From: Symsagittifera roscoffensis | Taxonomy: Eukaryota > Xenacoelomorpha > Acoela > Convolutidae | DNA length: 64,000 nucleotides | Direction: 5' to 3' | Assembly (NCBI RefSeq): GCF_963678635.1 | Contig: NC_087070.1 | Coordinates: forward strand, 806,001-870,000 | In this document: piece after piece, positions 11,301 through 30,429 of the stretch | Layout of the letters: the number at the start of each line of letters is the position of its first letter | How positions within the stretch are numbered: position 1 is the stretch's first letter | Position numbers and translations under genes: made by a program | Notes under the pieces: model-generated | The model's input: only the letters and a program-made list of their open reading frames with translations | Told to the model about the DNA's origin: nothing | Databases searched by the model: none

Positions 11301-14300
11301 CCAAGAAAACATTTGAATTTCCAGAACAATTGATGATTGACACTTGTTTGATAAAAATTAACCCAATTGAAGAAAACTGGATGAATGGGCAATTTTTTTT
11401 ATTCAGCTTTTTTTATTCAGGGAAAATCTGAAAATAAATTAAAATCCACTTTCGAAACTAGAAGTTCCCTCATTTTCGCTATTGGAGGGCGCAATTTACT
11501 TAACTATTAGCAGATTCGTTTCATTTGAGCTCAAAAACATATATACCTATGTGTATTCAAAAACGCATTAATATGTATGAATGCACTTCTGTAGTTATTA
11601 TAGCATTTAAAGACTTTTCACTTAAAAAAAAATATCACCAATAATTTTATAACTGAAAATCACTTTATTATTTTACACTTGGAAAAATCATTCTGGAATG
11701 TGGGAAAATAATACAAAACGGACTTTCTCTAGACAGGTCTGTGAATGCCTACTGATAGCTCCCCTTCAATTCGCAGAAACCATAATTAGTATTTAAATCG
11801 CAAAACATGCTCAATAACATCTGTTCACTAATTATGAATCAATTTAACCCAAAATTTTTAAATTATTACGTAATGAATCAGTGGGTGATTTGTTGCTCTA
11901 GTTGTTTTGAGGGGAAAAGTCTACTCTGAAAAAAAATTAAAAACCCAACTTTTGGGTTTCAAACATAATTTTTCGTCTTACAACTCTTTCGCTTTCAAGA
12001 ATCTTTTCTTTTTGTAAATGTTCAGATAAAACAAAATGAGTTGGAGAAACTGGATTAATGGGTATTTATTTATTCCGCAGTAAATCCTATAAATTAAAAC
12101 CCTTTTTTGACTTCAATCTGCTGAAATTTTTGGAGCCATTCGCATTTTCGCTATTGAAGAGCATACATTGTCTTCCAATTAGCAAATCAATTTGAACTGC
12201 ATTCGAAAGATCTTCAAAGTCAACACACGGACGAAGGGAACTAAGCATCACGTGCGATACAAAAACAGAATAAAAATGCCTGTAAAAAACTGCGATAAAC
12301 TTCTATTTTCTAAAACCTTCAAAGTATTATAAAAAATAGGCACGATCCAGTCACCCTCTAACACACTAATGATTTAAAAACTCATTTGTCAAACTAAAAA
12401 TAGGCGTCGGAATCATTTGTGGATCAGCTCAATCAGATCAAATTATTTTTTCAAACGATTTGATTGTCGCAGGTTAAAATATGCAGAGCTCCAGACAATG
12501 GTCTCATATAATTTAAAAGAGAATAAAAAGATTAAATTTAAAATATCGTCCGAAAACCGTTTATAAAAAAATGGAAAACTTCTGGGGACTCAATTACCTG
12601 CACCACAACAGGAAAACATCAAAAAAATTTCAATCATAGTGAAAATGGTTTAAATCAATAGCTAAGCTAGGCTGGCTCAAAAAGTCCGTGCTGAAAAGTC
12701 CGTCTCAAGCTCGCTTATGTAATGACAGTTGAGCGAACTTGTAAAAGTGCACCAATGAAAAAGTAATTCATCAATCCACATCAAAATTAGATAAAATCCG
12801 CACAAAGAGGACCGTTAAATAAGAGAGACGATACGCATTCTAGGCGGCAACACAACAACATTCACTAGCCTGATACAGCAGTTCTCTCTCACTCTCTTTT
12901 AGTCCCCCCTCTGACTCGGGGTAAGAAGACAGCTGCTGCATGATGTTGAACAGCCACGCCCTCATCCGCATAGGGAACTGGGCTAACTCCTCCTCGGTAC
13001 AGGACGCATTCAATCCGGCTCCCGTCCCAACCCACGACGACCCATTGAACGAGACACCTGGCAAATAGAAATTAAATAAAACAACACTAGCCGGTTGCTT
13101 GGCCTAAAGCTAAAAAGGTTCTAAATCAGTTTGTCTCCCGACATTTCGCAAAACGGGAAAAATTAATTTGCTTTTTATAGGGGAGAAGAAGGGCTGTTGC
13201 AATTGGAATTTCGTTTTTTGAAGGGGGAGAGCAGTGCGAGATGTTTCAGAATTTCAAAAAACCAGAAAATTTTGTCACCCTTCTTATTTTTGTTGAAAAG
13301 TTCTGAGCTGCAGATAAATTTTTGATAAAAACTGGCAAACAATGACCCCGTTAAACTTAGAGTATATTAGCTGCTAGGATTGGTCGACCAAAATGGATGC
13401 TGCAGAAAAGCACCCTAAGGCTGGTCAGTTGGTCGACATGTCAAATCAATCCCGTAGGCCAACCGTTACCCTCCTTTCTTCCCCAAGGGACACCAACTTC
13501 TCTAAATCCGCAACTAGGGAGGAGGGAGGGTAACAGTTCGCCTACGAGACTGATTTGACACCACAGAACACTTTTATTTGTTTATATAAAAGTAAACAAT
13601 TTTTTGGTGTTTTTCGACAAAGGGGGAAACTTAATGAAAATTATCGTTGCAACTCAAGTCACAACCAAAAAAACTGCTTTATCTCACAAATGATATATCA
13701 CAAAATCTTGCGTGACATTCTTTTGTCGCAATTATGCGTGTGTGCAACAAAGCAATCCAAAAGTCCCTTTTACCTTCGGTATTCAACACCAATGTTAACC
13801 AACAACGTTTATTTAATTTTTTCCTTTCATAAAAGATTAGACAAAACTATTCTGGGGATAAAAGCTGAGAAAAAAATTGTTGATTAACTGCAGCGTTTGT
13901 TTCCGTAAACTGACTTTATTAATCGAGAATGAAGTCAAATTTAAAAACAGTCTACCTGCTAAAAGTTTATCTGGCTGCTCAAAACACTTTTTACGATTAG
14001 CTTATCTTTGCCTTTCCAAACATCAATTTTAAAATCAGAACAGGATAAAAACTTAGATCTGAGAATTTTGTTTCAATTGCTAAATCAAATTCAATTTCAT
14101 TAGCATATATCAAAATGGACTTTTCTAAATTTTAGGACTGTGATAAAAAATATGATTATTTGTGGTACCCGACTTTAAGTAGAAAAAAAGTATTTAAGAC
14201 TTCAAACACACGACGGCCAACTTTTCTCCACTTTTAGTGGGCAGAAAAGTTCAAATAAAATAAGTCGAAAAAATTTTTGGAAATTTTTTTATCTGGTTCG

Positions 14301-16783
14301 AATCACGATTGAAAAAGCTTTAAAGTGATATATTATGCAACCCAGTCCTATGATAATTTGTGGTACCTGATTTTGCATAGAAAACAAAATGAAAAAACTG
14401 AAACACAACCGAATACAAAGTTCCTTCCCATTTTCAATGGCCTAAGCAATGAAGAACTATATTGGTGGTGAAAAAAAAAACAGACAGAAAAAGTTTTTCA
14501 AGAATTAATGATTCTATCACCAATTGCAATTAAAGCAAGTCAACAAGAACCAAAAAAACAACAGCAGGGAACAAAAAAGACAGATTTAACACTGATACAT
14601 AAAAAATTAAACAGAACCTAACATTGCCTAAAAACATTACCATAAGAAGCCTCAGAATTTCAATCAAAAACAAGGAACCCGCGAAAATCATCGGCAAAAA
14701 ATTCAAGTCAGATCTCCATACAAAAAAGTTAGATACCAATATCAAAGCTTTATTCGAGATTGAATAATAGACAGAGAGAAACACGATAACTAAGCCAACG
14801 AAAATTAAGACAAAACCGAGCCGAAAACAAACTATAATACTAATAGCAAAAAACAGCGTCTGCCCGGGACCCAAACTCCAGATCTTTAGAATCTCAAGCA
14901 GGCGTTTGACATATTTTAAAACAAAATCAGCTCTGGTTGACTTACGCTTGGAACCGAAAACCAACAAGTTAATGACCACGCTTCAATTGCTTTAGAAAAA
15001 CGAAACTGAACCTTTGATGGCTTAGAATTGGTTTTTATACGAGGCCACTTCAACTGGTGCTTATTAAAACATAACCAATAGGAAATTTGAACATCGATCA
15101 AAACAAAGCAATGCAAGCGATCAGAAAAAAAATGAAACAAAAGCCATCAAGTCGAATCAAATGAAAAATTATGGAAAAAAACAACAATACAAATTTCATA
15201 ATTTTGTCTCGAATGATGTTCAACTGAAGGCAAACATGTCCAGCAAAATAATCTCGGACGTGAAATAATTATTCAGCAACCTTTATCGAGCTTCACCTCG
15301 GCCGACAAAGCTTAAGTTTAATCGCGTTGATCCGGAGAAAAAAATTGTTTTCATAGAAAAAAAGTGGGGTAAAAAGTATATTTCCCTTCTAACAAGGAAA
15401 ATAGGGCCACTAATTCAATATATTTATAAGCAAGAAAAACAAATTTGAGTGTGAACAACTTCTAAGAGTTATTCCTGAAAAGAAATCATCACGGCCTTTA
15501 TTGACTTTAGATAATTCTGGTGAAAAAATAGATACGTTTCATCAGTAGCAGTTTTTCTATCAAAAGAACCCAATTCGAGTAAAAAATAATAAAATTTTTG
15601 GAGGTCAGGTACTTCGATACGAGGAATATTGCCATGCCACTGCAGTTACGGGTATTCATGTAGAAGTATGGTCCTGTTATAAACCTCGTTTTAAAATATG
15701 GTCCAGAAAAACTACCGATAGCTTCTTACAAAACTTAGACAAACAAGTTATTAAAAGTAATTTCTAAGTTCGGCCAGTAAATTGATATTTTTGAAACTTT
15801 TATTTTAAAGAAAACTAGTGGCAAATCAAACGAAGATATATTTACACAAGTTTTCCTTTTGTTTGCATCCCATATCAGTACTTCAAGTACTGTGGTCTGC
15901 CGGCACCACACTTCAAAACGAATACCCATTTACGCTTAAAATCTGACACAGTATGTTAAGACCTCAATTAATAAAAGTCAAAATCTGTACAAAACTGTTG
16001 TTCACTTTATGCATCAGAAGCAAACACATACCGCTGTTTTTCCAATGGAGACCGTTTAGCGATCCATTCTATTGGATCACATGTTTTTACAGAAGTGAAG
16101 TTGCACTTCGCATACAAGCAAAAATATGACCGAAAACGCTACGGGGAAAAACTGAATGAGTAAAACTTTGAGTCTACAAAATTTCTGAAGTGACGCACGC
16201 CAATTATGAGTCTACATAATTGCTAAGTGACGCAAGCCAATTATGACGCATTAGCAGTATCAGTCAATTTGAAAAGAAATTTACCAACGAGCATGCCTCA
16301 ATTTAGAGAGCGGACGCATTTTAGCTAGTATACAAAAAAGTTGATTAAAACATCCGACGCTGCCCAGGTTCGAACCCTCTGATTTTGTTGCTGGTCTCAT
16401 TCCCTACCTCTACGCTACAGAACCATGAAAACATTAAGCTAAAGTGCTATTTGCAATATAATAGTCTGTGTTAATATCCTTTAGCATTGGCTATACTTAA
16501 TATCTGGATCAAAATGAACACATTTTTTCGCAACAATTGCATCACAACAATATTTGCGCCTTAGGTTTAAAAAAAAAAGAAAGTTCATACTATAACACAA
16601 GCTATGCGTGTGTAAATATCAGTTTTTTCTTAATACTTCGAAAGATTTACCTTCCAAATTGAAGAAATCGTCCGTTGAGTAGAGATTAAACGGGTCCAAA
16701 TTATCGTTCTTCTCAGCTGCAAGACTCGTCGAAAATAGAGTCAGCGCTAGGCTCAAGAATACGGACAAAGTTTTTGCTTCCAT
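8088..16783 (-). CDS. SPARC-like secreted EC-domain protein (three exons)
   Basis: Joining 16,783-16,651, 13,057-12,866 and 8,338-8,088 gives 576 coding bases: 191 residues, all junctions phase 1. Residues 1-23 or so form a signal peptide (MEAKTLSVFLSL, then a hydrophobic run to LAA). Two N-glycosylation sequons occur (N49, N61). Residues 64-177 match the extracellular calcium-binding (EC) domain of SPARC: CTEEELAQFPMRMRAWL, then PVHWKF, a canonical EF loop at 127-138 (DTDQSGDIKGEE), and a second at 162-173 (DSDKDKRIEKTE), with C64, C152, C161 and C177 available for two disulphides. SPARC proteins bind collagen and calcium in extracellular matrix. There is no acidic module and no cysteine-rich follistatin domain, and phases leave no gap for one between exons 1 and 2. 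EF1 lacks the one-residue insertion of vertebrate SPARC. The family is firm; orthology to SPARC rather than a relative is inferred. Confidence 0.85.
8215..9497. repeat. ~610-bp tandem duplication across SPARC-like exon 3
   Basis: 8,215-8,824 and 8,888-9,497 match base for base with an offset of 673. The 63 bases between them are shuffled fragments of the exon: GATGACGTCATTCATATCGA occurs there as the reverse complement of exon sequence, alongside direct copies of ATAGGGTTCAACATC. This pattern suggests replication template switching, or misassembly. Confidence 0.85.
8888..9011 (-). pseudogene. Partial duplicate of SPARC-like exon 3
   Basis: This copy lies 673 bases upstream of exon 3 in gene order and keeps the intron end, both acceptors and the first EF-hand, but breaks off within the codons around the NPIEG segment. 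The second EF-hand, two or more cysteines and the normal stop are missing. It also lacks a donor. If spliced in, it would give a truncated EC domain, so it is best read as a non-functional pseudo-exon. It appears identical to the original along the visible alignment, so it is either very recent or an assembly artefact. Confidence 0.75.
10915..10965 (-). repeat. tRNA-derived SINE remnant
   Basis: The minus strand reads GAGTTCGAATCGGACC, a good pol III box B / T-arm. Upstream sequence does not complete a cloverleaf. Confidence 0.4.
11205..11530 (+). repeat. Dispersed ~400-bp repeat, copy
   Basis: Begins with ATAGCCAACAGA...TTGGAAAAG, followed by TTTCCAGAACAATTGATGAT, TGATAAAAATTAACCCAA, GAGAAAACTGG-like and CAATAGG/GAATGGG blocks in fixed order. 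The same order is found near 18,460, 20,560, 21,860, 25,240, 26,115, 61,600 and 63,085, all in the plus orientation. No coding capacity is seen. Confidence 0.65.
12866..13057 (-). CDS. SPARC-like exon 2: N-terminal EC domain
   Basis: The acceptor TTGCCAG|GTGTCTC lies after a pyrimidine-rich tract. The exon encodes residues 45-108, including CTEEELAQFPMRMRAWL, the collagen-binding-side helix of the EC domain. The best donor is GCTA|GTGAAT at 12,866/12,865 (phase 1). Reading on through gives a run of cysteines and a stop, which supports an exon end here. The donor choice is the weakest point of the gene model. Confidence 0.82.
13438..13560. repeat. MITE-like hairpin in SPARC-like intron 1
   Basis: The left arm (13,438-13,476, TGTCAAATCAATCCCGTAGG...) and the right arm (13,515-13,560) are imperfect inverted repeats of about 40 bases around a ~38-base GC-richer loop. 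They can form a strong stem. No open frame or transposase is present, and no clear target-site duplication was seen. Confidence 0.65.
14140..14450 (-). repeat. Two partial copies of the LINE-derived repeat tail
   Basis: Two adjacent copies of the 1,255-1,440 segment, each with TGAT(T/A)ATTTGTGGTACC and CCATTTTCAATGG-like blocks, lie in direct orientation. The region is within SPARC-like intron 1 and is not coding. Confidence 0.55.
16362..16430 (-). repeat. tRNA-derived SINE head with pol III boxes
   Basis: The minus strand carries TAGCGTAGAGGTAGG (box A-like) at about 16,403-16,418 and GGTTCGAACC (box B) at about 16,366-16,376, with the spacing of a short tRNA. The acceptor-stem ends do not pair and there is no usable anticodon arm, so a real tRNA gene is unlikely. 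It lies in SPARC-like intron 1, about 220 bases from exon 1. Confidence 0.5.
16651..16783 (-). CDS. SPARC-like exon 1: signal peptide
   Basis: ATG at 16,783 begins a 44-codon open stretch encoding a hydrophobic signal peptide and then an acidic, aromatic linker (NDNLDPFNLYSTDDFFNLE). It ends at a consensus donor (GAAG|GTAAAT) in phase 1, exactly matching the acceptor of the next exon. The stretch is too short to stand out as an isolated open frame. The few acidic residues after the signal are all that could correspond to the acidic module of other SPARCs. Confidence 0.82.
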
Positions 16784-19397
16784 TTTTCAAATTTGTAGCA
16801 CGCTGGTTTAAATCTTCAGAAAATGAAAATGAGTTCAAATCAGTTGCTTCTTTCAAACGGTATCTTTCCTCTCTAGTGTCAATTTGTTCTTCTAATTGCT
16901 TAGCGGAGCGAACTTTCCCTTCTCAAAAGAAACCAACATTTTTTGTTTGCATAACTTCTTGTAGATTCAATTTCAATAAGCGACACTTCGTTTTTTGACT
17001 TCTGGTGTCAATAATTAGTTTAACCATCAGCTAAGTATCATAATTATTTGTGGAAAGGCAAGCGTAGCGCAGCAATCAGCTTAGATCGGCGCTTGATCTC
17101 ATTAACGATTTCTTCCATAGGGCACCTTGTCACGGGTATCCACGCTTTGATAAACTAACTCAAACACTAACCGTATCCGAATTTCGAACAGAATAGCGGA
17201 CTTCTCGGCATAACCGGTGGGGAAAGGAGCATTATAACTAAGATCCCTGGCGTTTGTTTCATAGCCGTTCTTTGATTTCCGATCACGAACTAAACATCCT
17301 CACTCATTTTTTACACTAATTTTCGTTAATGGTATCTTGGCTTTACAAAAGATGATTCAATAAAAAATAGTAAATTCTAAGAAAAATAACACGGCATGAT
17401 TAAAATGAGCAGTTGTAAATTATACCGAGAGAACGATTAATACAAAGATTGCTGAATAAATCACATTAGCAATTTAATAAATACAAAGAATAGACCTGAA
17501 AACTCAATCAGGAGGACTGAAACTTACTCACAACAACAAAAATACCTTTAAAACGGATCAAACCAAAAAACTGCACGGATAAACAAAACACTTTGAATCG
17601 TCATTTTGAAATGAGAAATAAAATTTAGAAGATTCTAAAAGTTTCACAGAAGTCATAAAAACTAGTTTTATGCCGAGGAAAGGCCAAACCAGACTATAAT
17701 ATGCAGTTGGAGTTGTAATTCTATTCGGATTTTAACCGAGCAAGGTCCATCGGGGAATATTTTGCACGTCTCATCTGAGAACACGAATCACGTAGCATCC
17801 TGAAACAAACGGTCAAATGTATAATTATAATTTTCCTTCTTTACAAGATACTAAAAACCTATAATGTCAAAAAATAAAAAGCGACTAAACTGAGTTTAAA
17901 ATTAACGGGACATTTGCTCGCTCCATTCGAAACGGCCCATATGGTCTTATGACGTTTTATCAGGCTTGGAAGTAGATAATAAATTAAACAATTCTGTTTT
18001 TTTAAGGATGAGCCTGAAAAAAAATTAATTAACTAGTCTAAATGATTCTGACCTTTAACCGACAAATGTACCAGTCAATCCTATAAAATAGACCTTTAAC
18101 CAAATTGAAAAAGTAATTAAAGGCAAACTGCTTATAGGTTTCCCTCAGGCTAGTTTTCAAACAGAGACGAAGCGAAGTTTCTCAAGATTTGCGTACTACA
18201 CACACAGCATTGCAAACAAGCAGACAAAAAGTGAAAATACTTTAAAAATTGTCGAATTAACTACATAGCAAAAACTTCAAAATTTTGTCTCGAATGATGT
18301 TCTATTTAAGGATAACACATCCAGCATATTGAACCGCCGGCGTGAAAAACGTAAAACCTATTTTTCCCCTCAAACGACCCTAAATTAGATCACTTTGCCG
18401 ATGAAAGCTAATCTGAAACCACTTAGGCCGAATGAAGTTTTGAAGCAAGAAAACAAGATAGCCAACAAAGAGTCGGAAAAGTGCCAATCAAGTCAAATTA
18501 AACAACAAAACTTTTTGCCCGAAACTTAAGAAATTAAAAATATATATATACATCACGTTGAAGCTCTCTAAATTTCCAGAATATTTTATGATCATCAATT
18601 TTTTCACAAGACTGCCTCAATTCGAGAAAACAGAATCAATATTCAAGCTTTAAATTTGCTGGAAATCCAAAAAACAACAAAATCCGCTTTAGAACCTAAA
18701 AGTCATTCACATTTTTTTGGGTCATTTTCACTTTCTTAATTCCAGAGCGTGGTTTTGTTTTCTTCTATCAACTGAATTTGATCTAAAAAGAAAATAAAAG
18801 TCAAACCACAAAAGACCAAACAAGGCATGATCAATTTTTAGACTTTGTATGAGAAAACCATCAGGACCTATATCAAAAACGACAAAACATAATCGGACAA
18901 ACGATAAGCCGACTATCTATTTTTAAAACTGATTATTTTCACTCTAAATAAAACTCTCTCGACCAGATTCGAGAGAGGGACCTTTGCCATCCCATACGTA
19001 GTCACGATATAATCACGACGAAACATACGACAAAAGTAAGACCGACAATTTATGTTTGAAATGGAATATTTGAAGTTAAAAAACCAGTTCCTGACTGCAT
19101 TCAAAACTACGACATTTGCGTTACTTCTAGGCCAAGAGTGGCAAAGAAGCCGAAAAATTTGAATTTCTAACAAATCAAGCTATCAAAAGATGTAATTTTG
19201 TTGAACCAGTTGCTTGCCAGCAACAAGTTTACATTCCGATTTGATAACGCTTGCTAATTGCAAGCGTATTAACTTCAAAACGCATTGCTCAATCGCTTTA
19301 ATTCTTTTTGTTTGCTCTTAAACAAGCCAGATTGCTCTGCGTCGCTTTTTAAACGCAACCAAAAGTGGCAGGCAACCAACAAATTTCTTTTTCGACT
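16784..19397. other. Intergenic region between the ANP32-like and SPARC-like genes
   Basis: Both genes run on the minus strand, so this should hold the SPARC-like promoter and the ANP32-like 3' UTR. No convincing core-promoter element was picked out. A copy of the GAAGCGAAG...TTGCG motif lies at about 18,170 and a copy of the dispersed ~400-bp repeat at about 18,460-18,800. Confidence 0.5.
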
Positions 19398-27664
<8,267 letters not shown>

Positions 27665-28379
27665 CTGGGAATTAATCAACTACAACCAAACAGTCATATC
27701 TAAAAAAGGTTCTCGTTTAGAAGTATGATCAGTATCATGCTTTAGAATACGCAAGCGGATTAGTGAAAAAAATCAATCCCTAAAAACTAGATCTACCACT
27801 ATAAACTCGAGAAAAATTTTCTTAATTTTTCACATTTGTTCAGGGCATGAATTTTTTCCTCATGATTTTCTAGAAATTATCATAACGTCAGAAATTATCA
27901 TAGTCACCGAAGTTACTTCACTAATCCTTCATCATTTCACCCAGTCAAAAGAAAACATTAGAATTTCAAAATTAGGGTTAAGTAAAGTGAAACATGACTA
28001 AACAAACTAAATTACAAAAGACGCCCATCCGTTTAGTTACGGTAAGTGCGCAAGCTGGATAGTGCCATACCAGCGTTATAAAAATGCAAAAATATCAGCG
28101 AACTGTATAATCTTATCAATGAAGCCATAAATCAGCATTAAATGAATAGTCGTAATGTTAATTTATCTGAGCCGTCCTTACTCTACAGTAGCGCTGATGA
28201 AGTTGTAACCCCTTATACAAAGTATAGAGCTTCTCAGGAGCACGAAGCTTATTTTAGTTCTTATGTAGTTTATCGATTCTGGGTACCTTTCATGTCTTTC
28301 TTCATTTAATTTTGCGGGTAATCGCTGCATCGTCCGCGTGGATGTTGAAGCAGCGCCACCGGTGCATCCGAAAATTAAA
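27665..28379. other. Upstream region of the ANP32-like gene
   Basis: Expected to hold the 5' UTR and promoter of the minus-strand gene. No TATA box or other element could be assigned with confidence, and no open frame with family content is present. Confidence 0.4.
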
Positions 28380-29790
28380 ATTCAGATACTACTCTGCTCT
28401 ACGTTTGAAATTCCTTGCTGATATTTGAAGTTATTCAGCATTTCGTGATATTTGTATGCGTCTTTATGCAGTTTCCGCGATGTCCTGGCATGGGGGTTGA
28501 AATTTTTCTTATCAAAGAAAGCGCGACTAAATCGTGAACCCCAGAGTTCGTTTGCTATAATGTCAAGTTGTGCCTCATCTTCAGCTGTAGTTGAATTGTC
28601 GACAAAGCCTTCGCCTTGCAACGGCTGAAGTTTCGGCTCAATCTGGACGTCTTGACAAACCTCGTTCATGAGTTTGGCGGATGTCTCTCTAATTTCATTG
28701 TAACCGCCCTTCTCACAGTGCAGGGCATGTGTCAAGTTGAAATTAGCCCCATATGCACTTTTTAGTGAAATTTTGATCGGTTTCATGCCGTATCTTAAGT
28801 AAATACCATCCCTAACTTCTGATTTACTGATGTTGAAATTGTATCTGCTGAGTGGTAAAGCATTGAGCCAATTAGTGGGTTCCTTTTCAAAATTCAGGTC
28901 GATTGCTTATTTCTCTGTTTCATTGAAGGAGTTAATGAGGTTTGATTTCTTTCGGTTTGTTCTATCAGATTTCAATTTTTAGATTTCGTTACAAATTTTT
29001 TCTTGCTCTGTTATTGCTGTAACAGGAGCTCGAGATTCCAGTACCAGTGATGTTTCTTTAGACCATTGTATATATATTTCATGGTCGGATGAAAGTTGAT
29101 TTTAAGGCCGCCCATTTTAAGGGGCAAGGAAGAGTTCATGGAACTGGGTATTCAATGTGTCTTTACCGACTAGGTTAAGTATTTGATGTTCTTTGATAAT
29201 CTTTCATATATATCTAAGATTTCCATACTGTTAGGCGTTGTCCTGGTTAGAAGTGAAAACTTTTCCTGAACTCCTCTAGTAGAGCAGGCATAGATGTTTT
29301 GGGGAACTCCTTGCTGTATCAGAGGTTTCAGCAATTTTCCTTGAGGTTTCAGCAGTTTTCGTTACTTTTTCCAAAATTTTGATTTGCTCGTTATGTTGAA
29401 AACCTGAGGAAAATTTTACATTCAGATTCTGTTCCTATAATTGAACCCAGCACTCGGGTGCCTGTCTTTATAATGATTCCTGTGTTTTTGAAGATTTTCT
29501 CAGCTTTTTTGAGTTTTTCATCGTTGACAAGGAGTTGACATTTGGATGCTTTAACATGATAGCCAAAAAATTTACCTAGTGATACAATTTTATCGATTTT
29601 TTTTCCAGATTGCTTAATTTACCGACTGCGTTTGCATCGTCTGCGTACCTTTTTTGGGTTACGTTGTCTACTGATAAAAATTTTATGAGGGATATTATGG
29701 CTAGATTGTACATGGCCATTGCTAGTGGATCCCCCTGGGTTGTCCATTCTTGAGAGTAGATGTTTTTTTGTTAACGAACAATTTAGATGG
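28380..29790 (-). pseudogene. Broken LINE-like reverse transcriptase, C-terminal half
   Basis: Minus-strand pieces line up in the order of an RT of this type. QGDPLAMAMYNLAIISL and, after 18 residues or so, YADDANAVGKL (palm catalytic motif) at 29,760-29,610; GYHVKASKCQLLVNDEKL at about 29,590-29,530; MGGLKINF near 29,110; then the 134-codon open C-terminal part at 28,786-28,382 with LTHALHCEKGGYNEIRETSA and DVQIEPKLQPLQGE. That terminal segment is typical of a LINE-like RT family common in cnidarian and sponge genomes, from memory of the family. Frameshifts and stops separate the pieces and the 5' half (fingers) is not found, so it is dead. Confidence 0.75.
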
Positions 29791-30429
29791 ATTGGAGTAC
29801 AAGTTTTTAAACGCTGTTAAAAGAGATGGGTTTGACTTTTTGATGTTTTTCAATGCCAGTTTTCAATTTAGCGAATTGAAAGCATTTTTGGCACCTATCA
29901 ATAAAACAGTTTTGGCGGAGGTTTTGCTGTATTGAGCTCATTCAATGCCATGTTTTTGTCCTAGAAAGAGTTGGTAATTTGAACCGAGCGACATGAGTTC
30001 GTTTTTTAGGCATTTGAATATTGTTCGTCATATTATACTACGCATAACTTCTCCTATGCTTATCGGTCTTACTCCTGGATTCTTATCTAAGGACATTAAT
30101 CTACATGAGTCATATGGTTTTGGTAGTTCTGGATTTAGTTCTTCCTTAGTCAATTTGTCAACAGTTCCTTATCCTTTTTTGGCAATTTCATTTTGTATAT
30201 TATGGTGTCTCTATTGTGAACTGTAAATTTGGATGTAGTAAAGTTGCTGCCCGCTTATAACCCTTCGTAACGGATAAAAAGTTTAGCTTGCTGCACTGTT
30301 TTATTTTTCTCACTTATCGCGATGCATTTTCTACAGTACCGGATGTTGTTCTTATGTTTCGAAACTCATCATCTGATATATCAACGCATTTTACGTGATA
30401 CCAGTTCAAACAGCCAACTCATTCCCCAC
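29791..30429. other. Spacer between two retroelement remnants
   Basis: Only short open frames with no recognisable family. Some of it may be further decayed sequence of the flanking elements. Confidence 0.4.

Larger units (their letters stand above)
9498..12865. other. SPARC-like intron 2: repeat fragments
   Basis: No exon could be supported in this stretch. It holds a copy of the TTGCGATAC motif near 10,290, a tRNA-derived remnant at 10,921, a copy of the GCCAACAGA...TTGGAAAAG repeat at 11,205-11,530, and another motif copy at about 12,255. Confidence 0.5.

Noticed and set aside
13555-13887. 110-codon plus-strand open frame in SPARC-like intron 1
   Set aside because: Begins inside the hairpin repeat, has no recognisable content, and is antisense within an intron.
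14530-14979. 149-codon hydrophobic minus-strand open frame
   Set aside because: The hydrophobicity comes from AT-rich codons (Phe, Leu, Ile, Val); it runs through a tRNA-like repeat fragment and has no ATG-plus-splice support as an exon.
16362-16430. A functional tRNA gene
   Set aside because: Box A and box B are good, but acceptor-stem ends do not pair and no proper anticodon arm forms.
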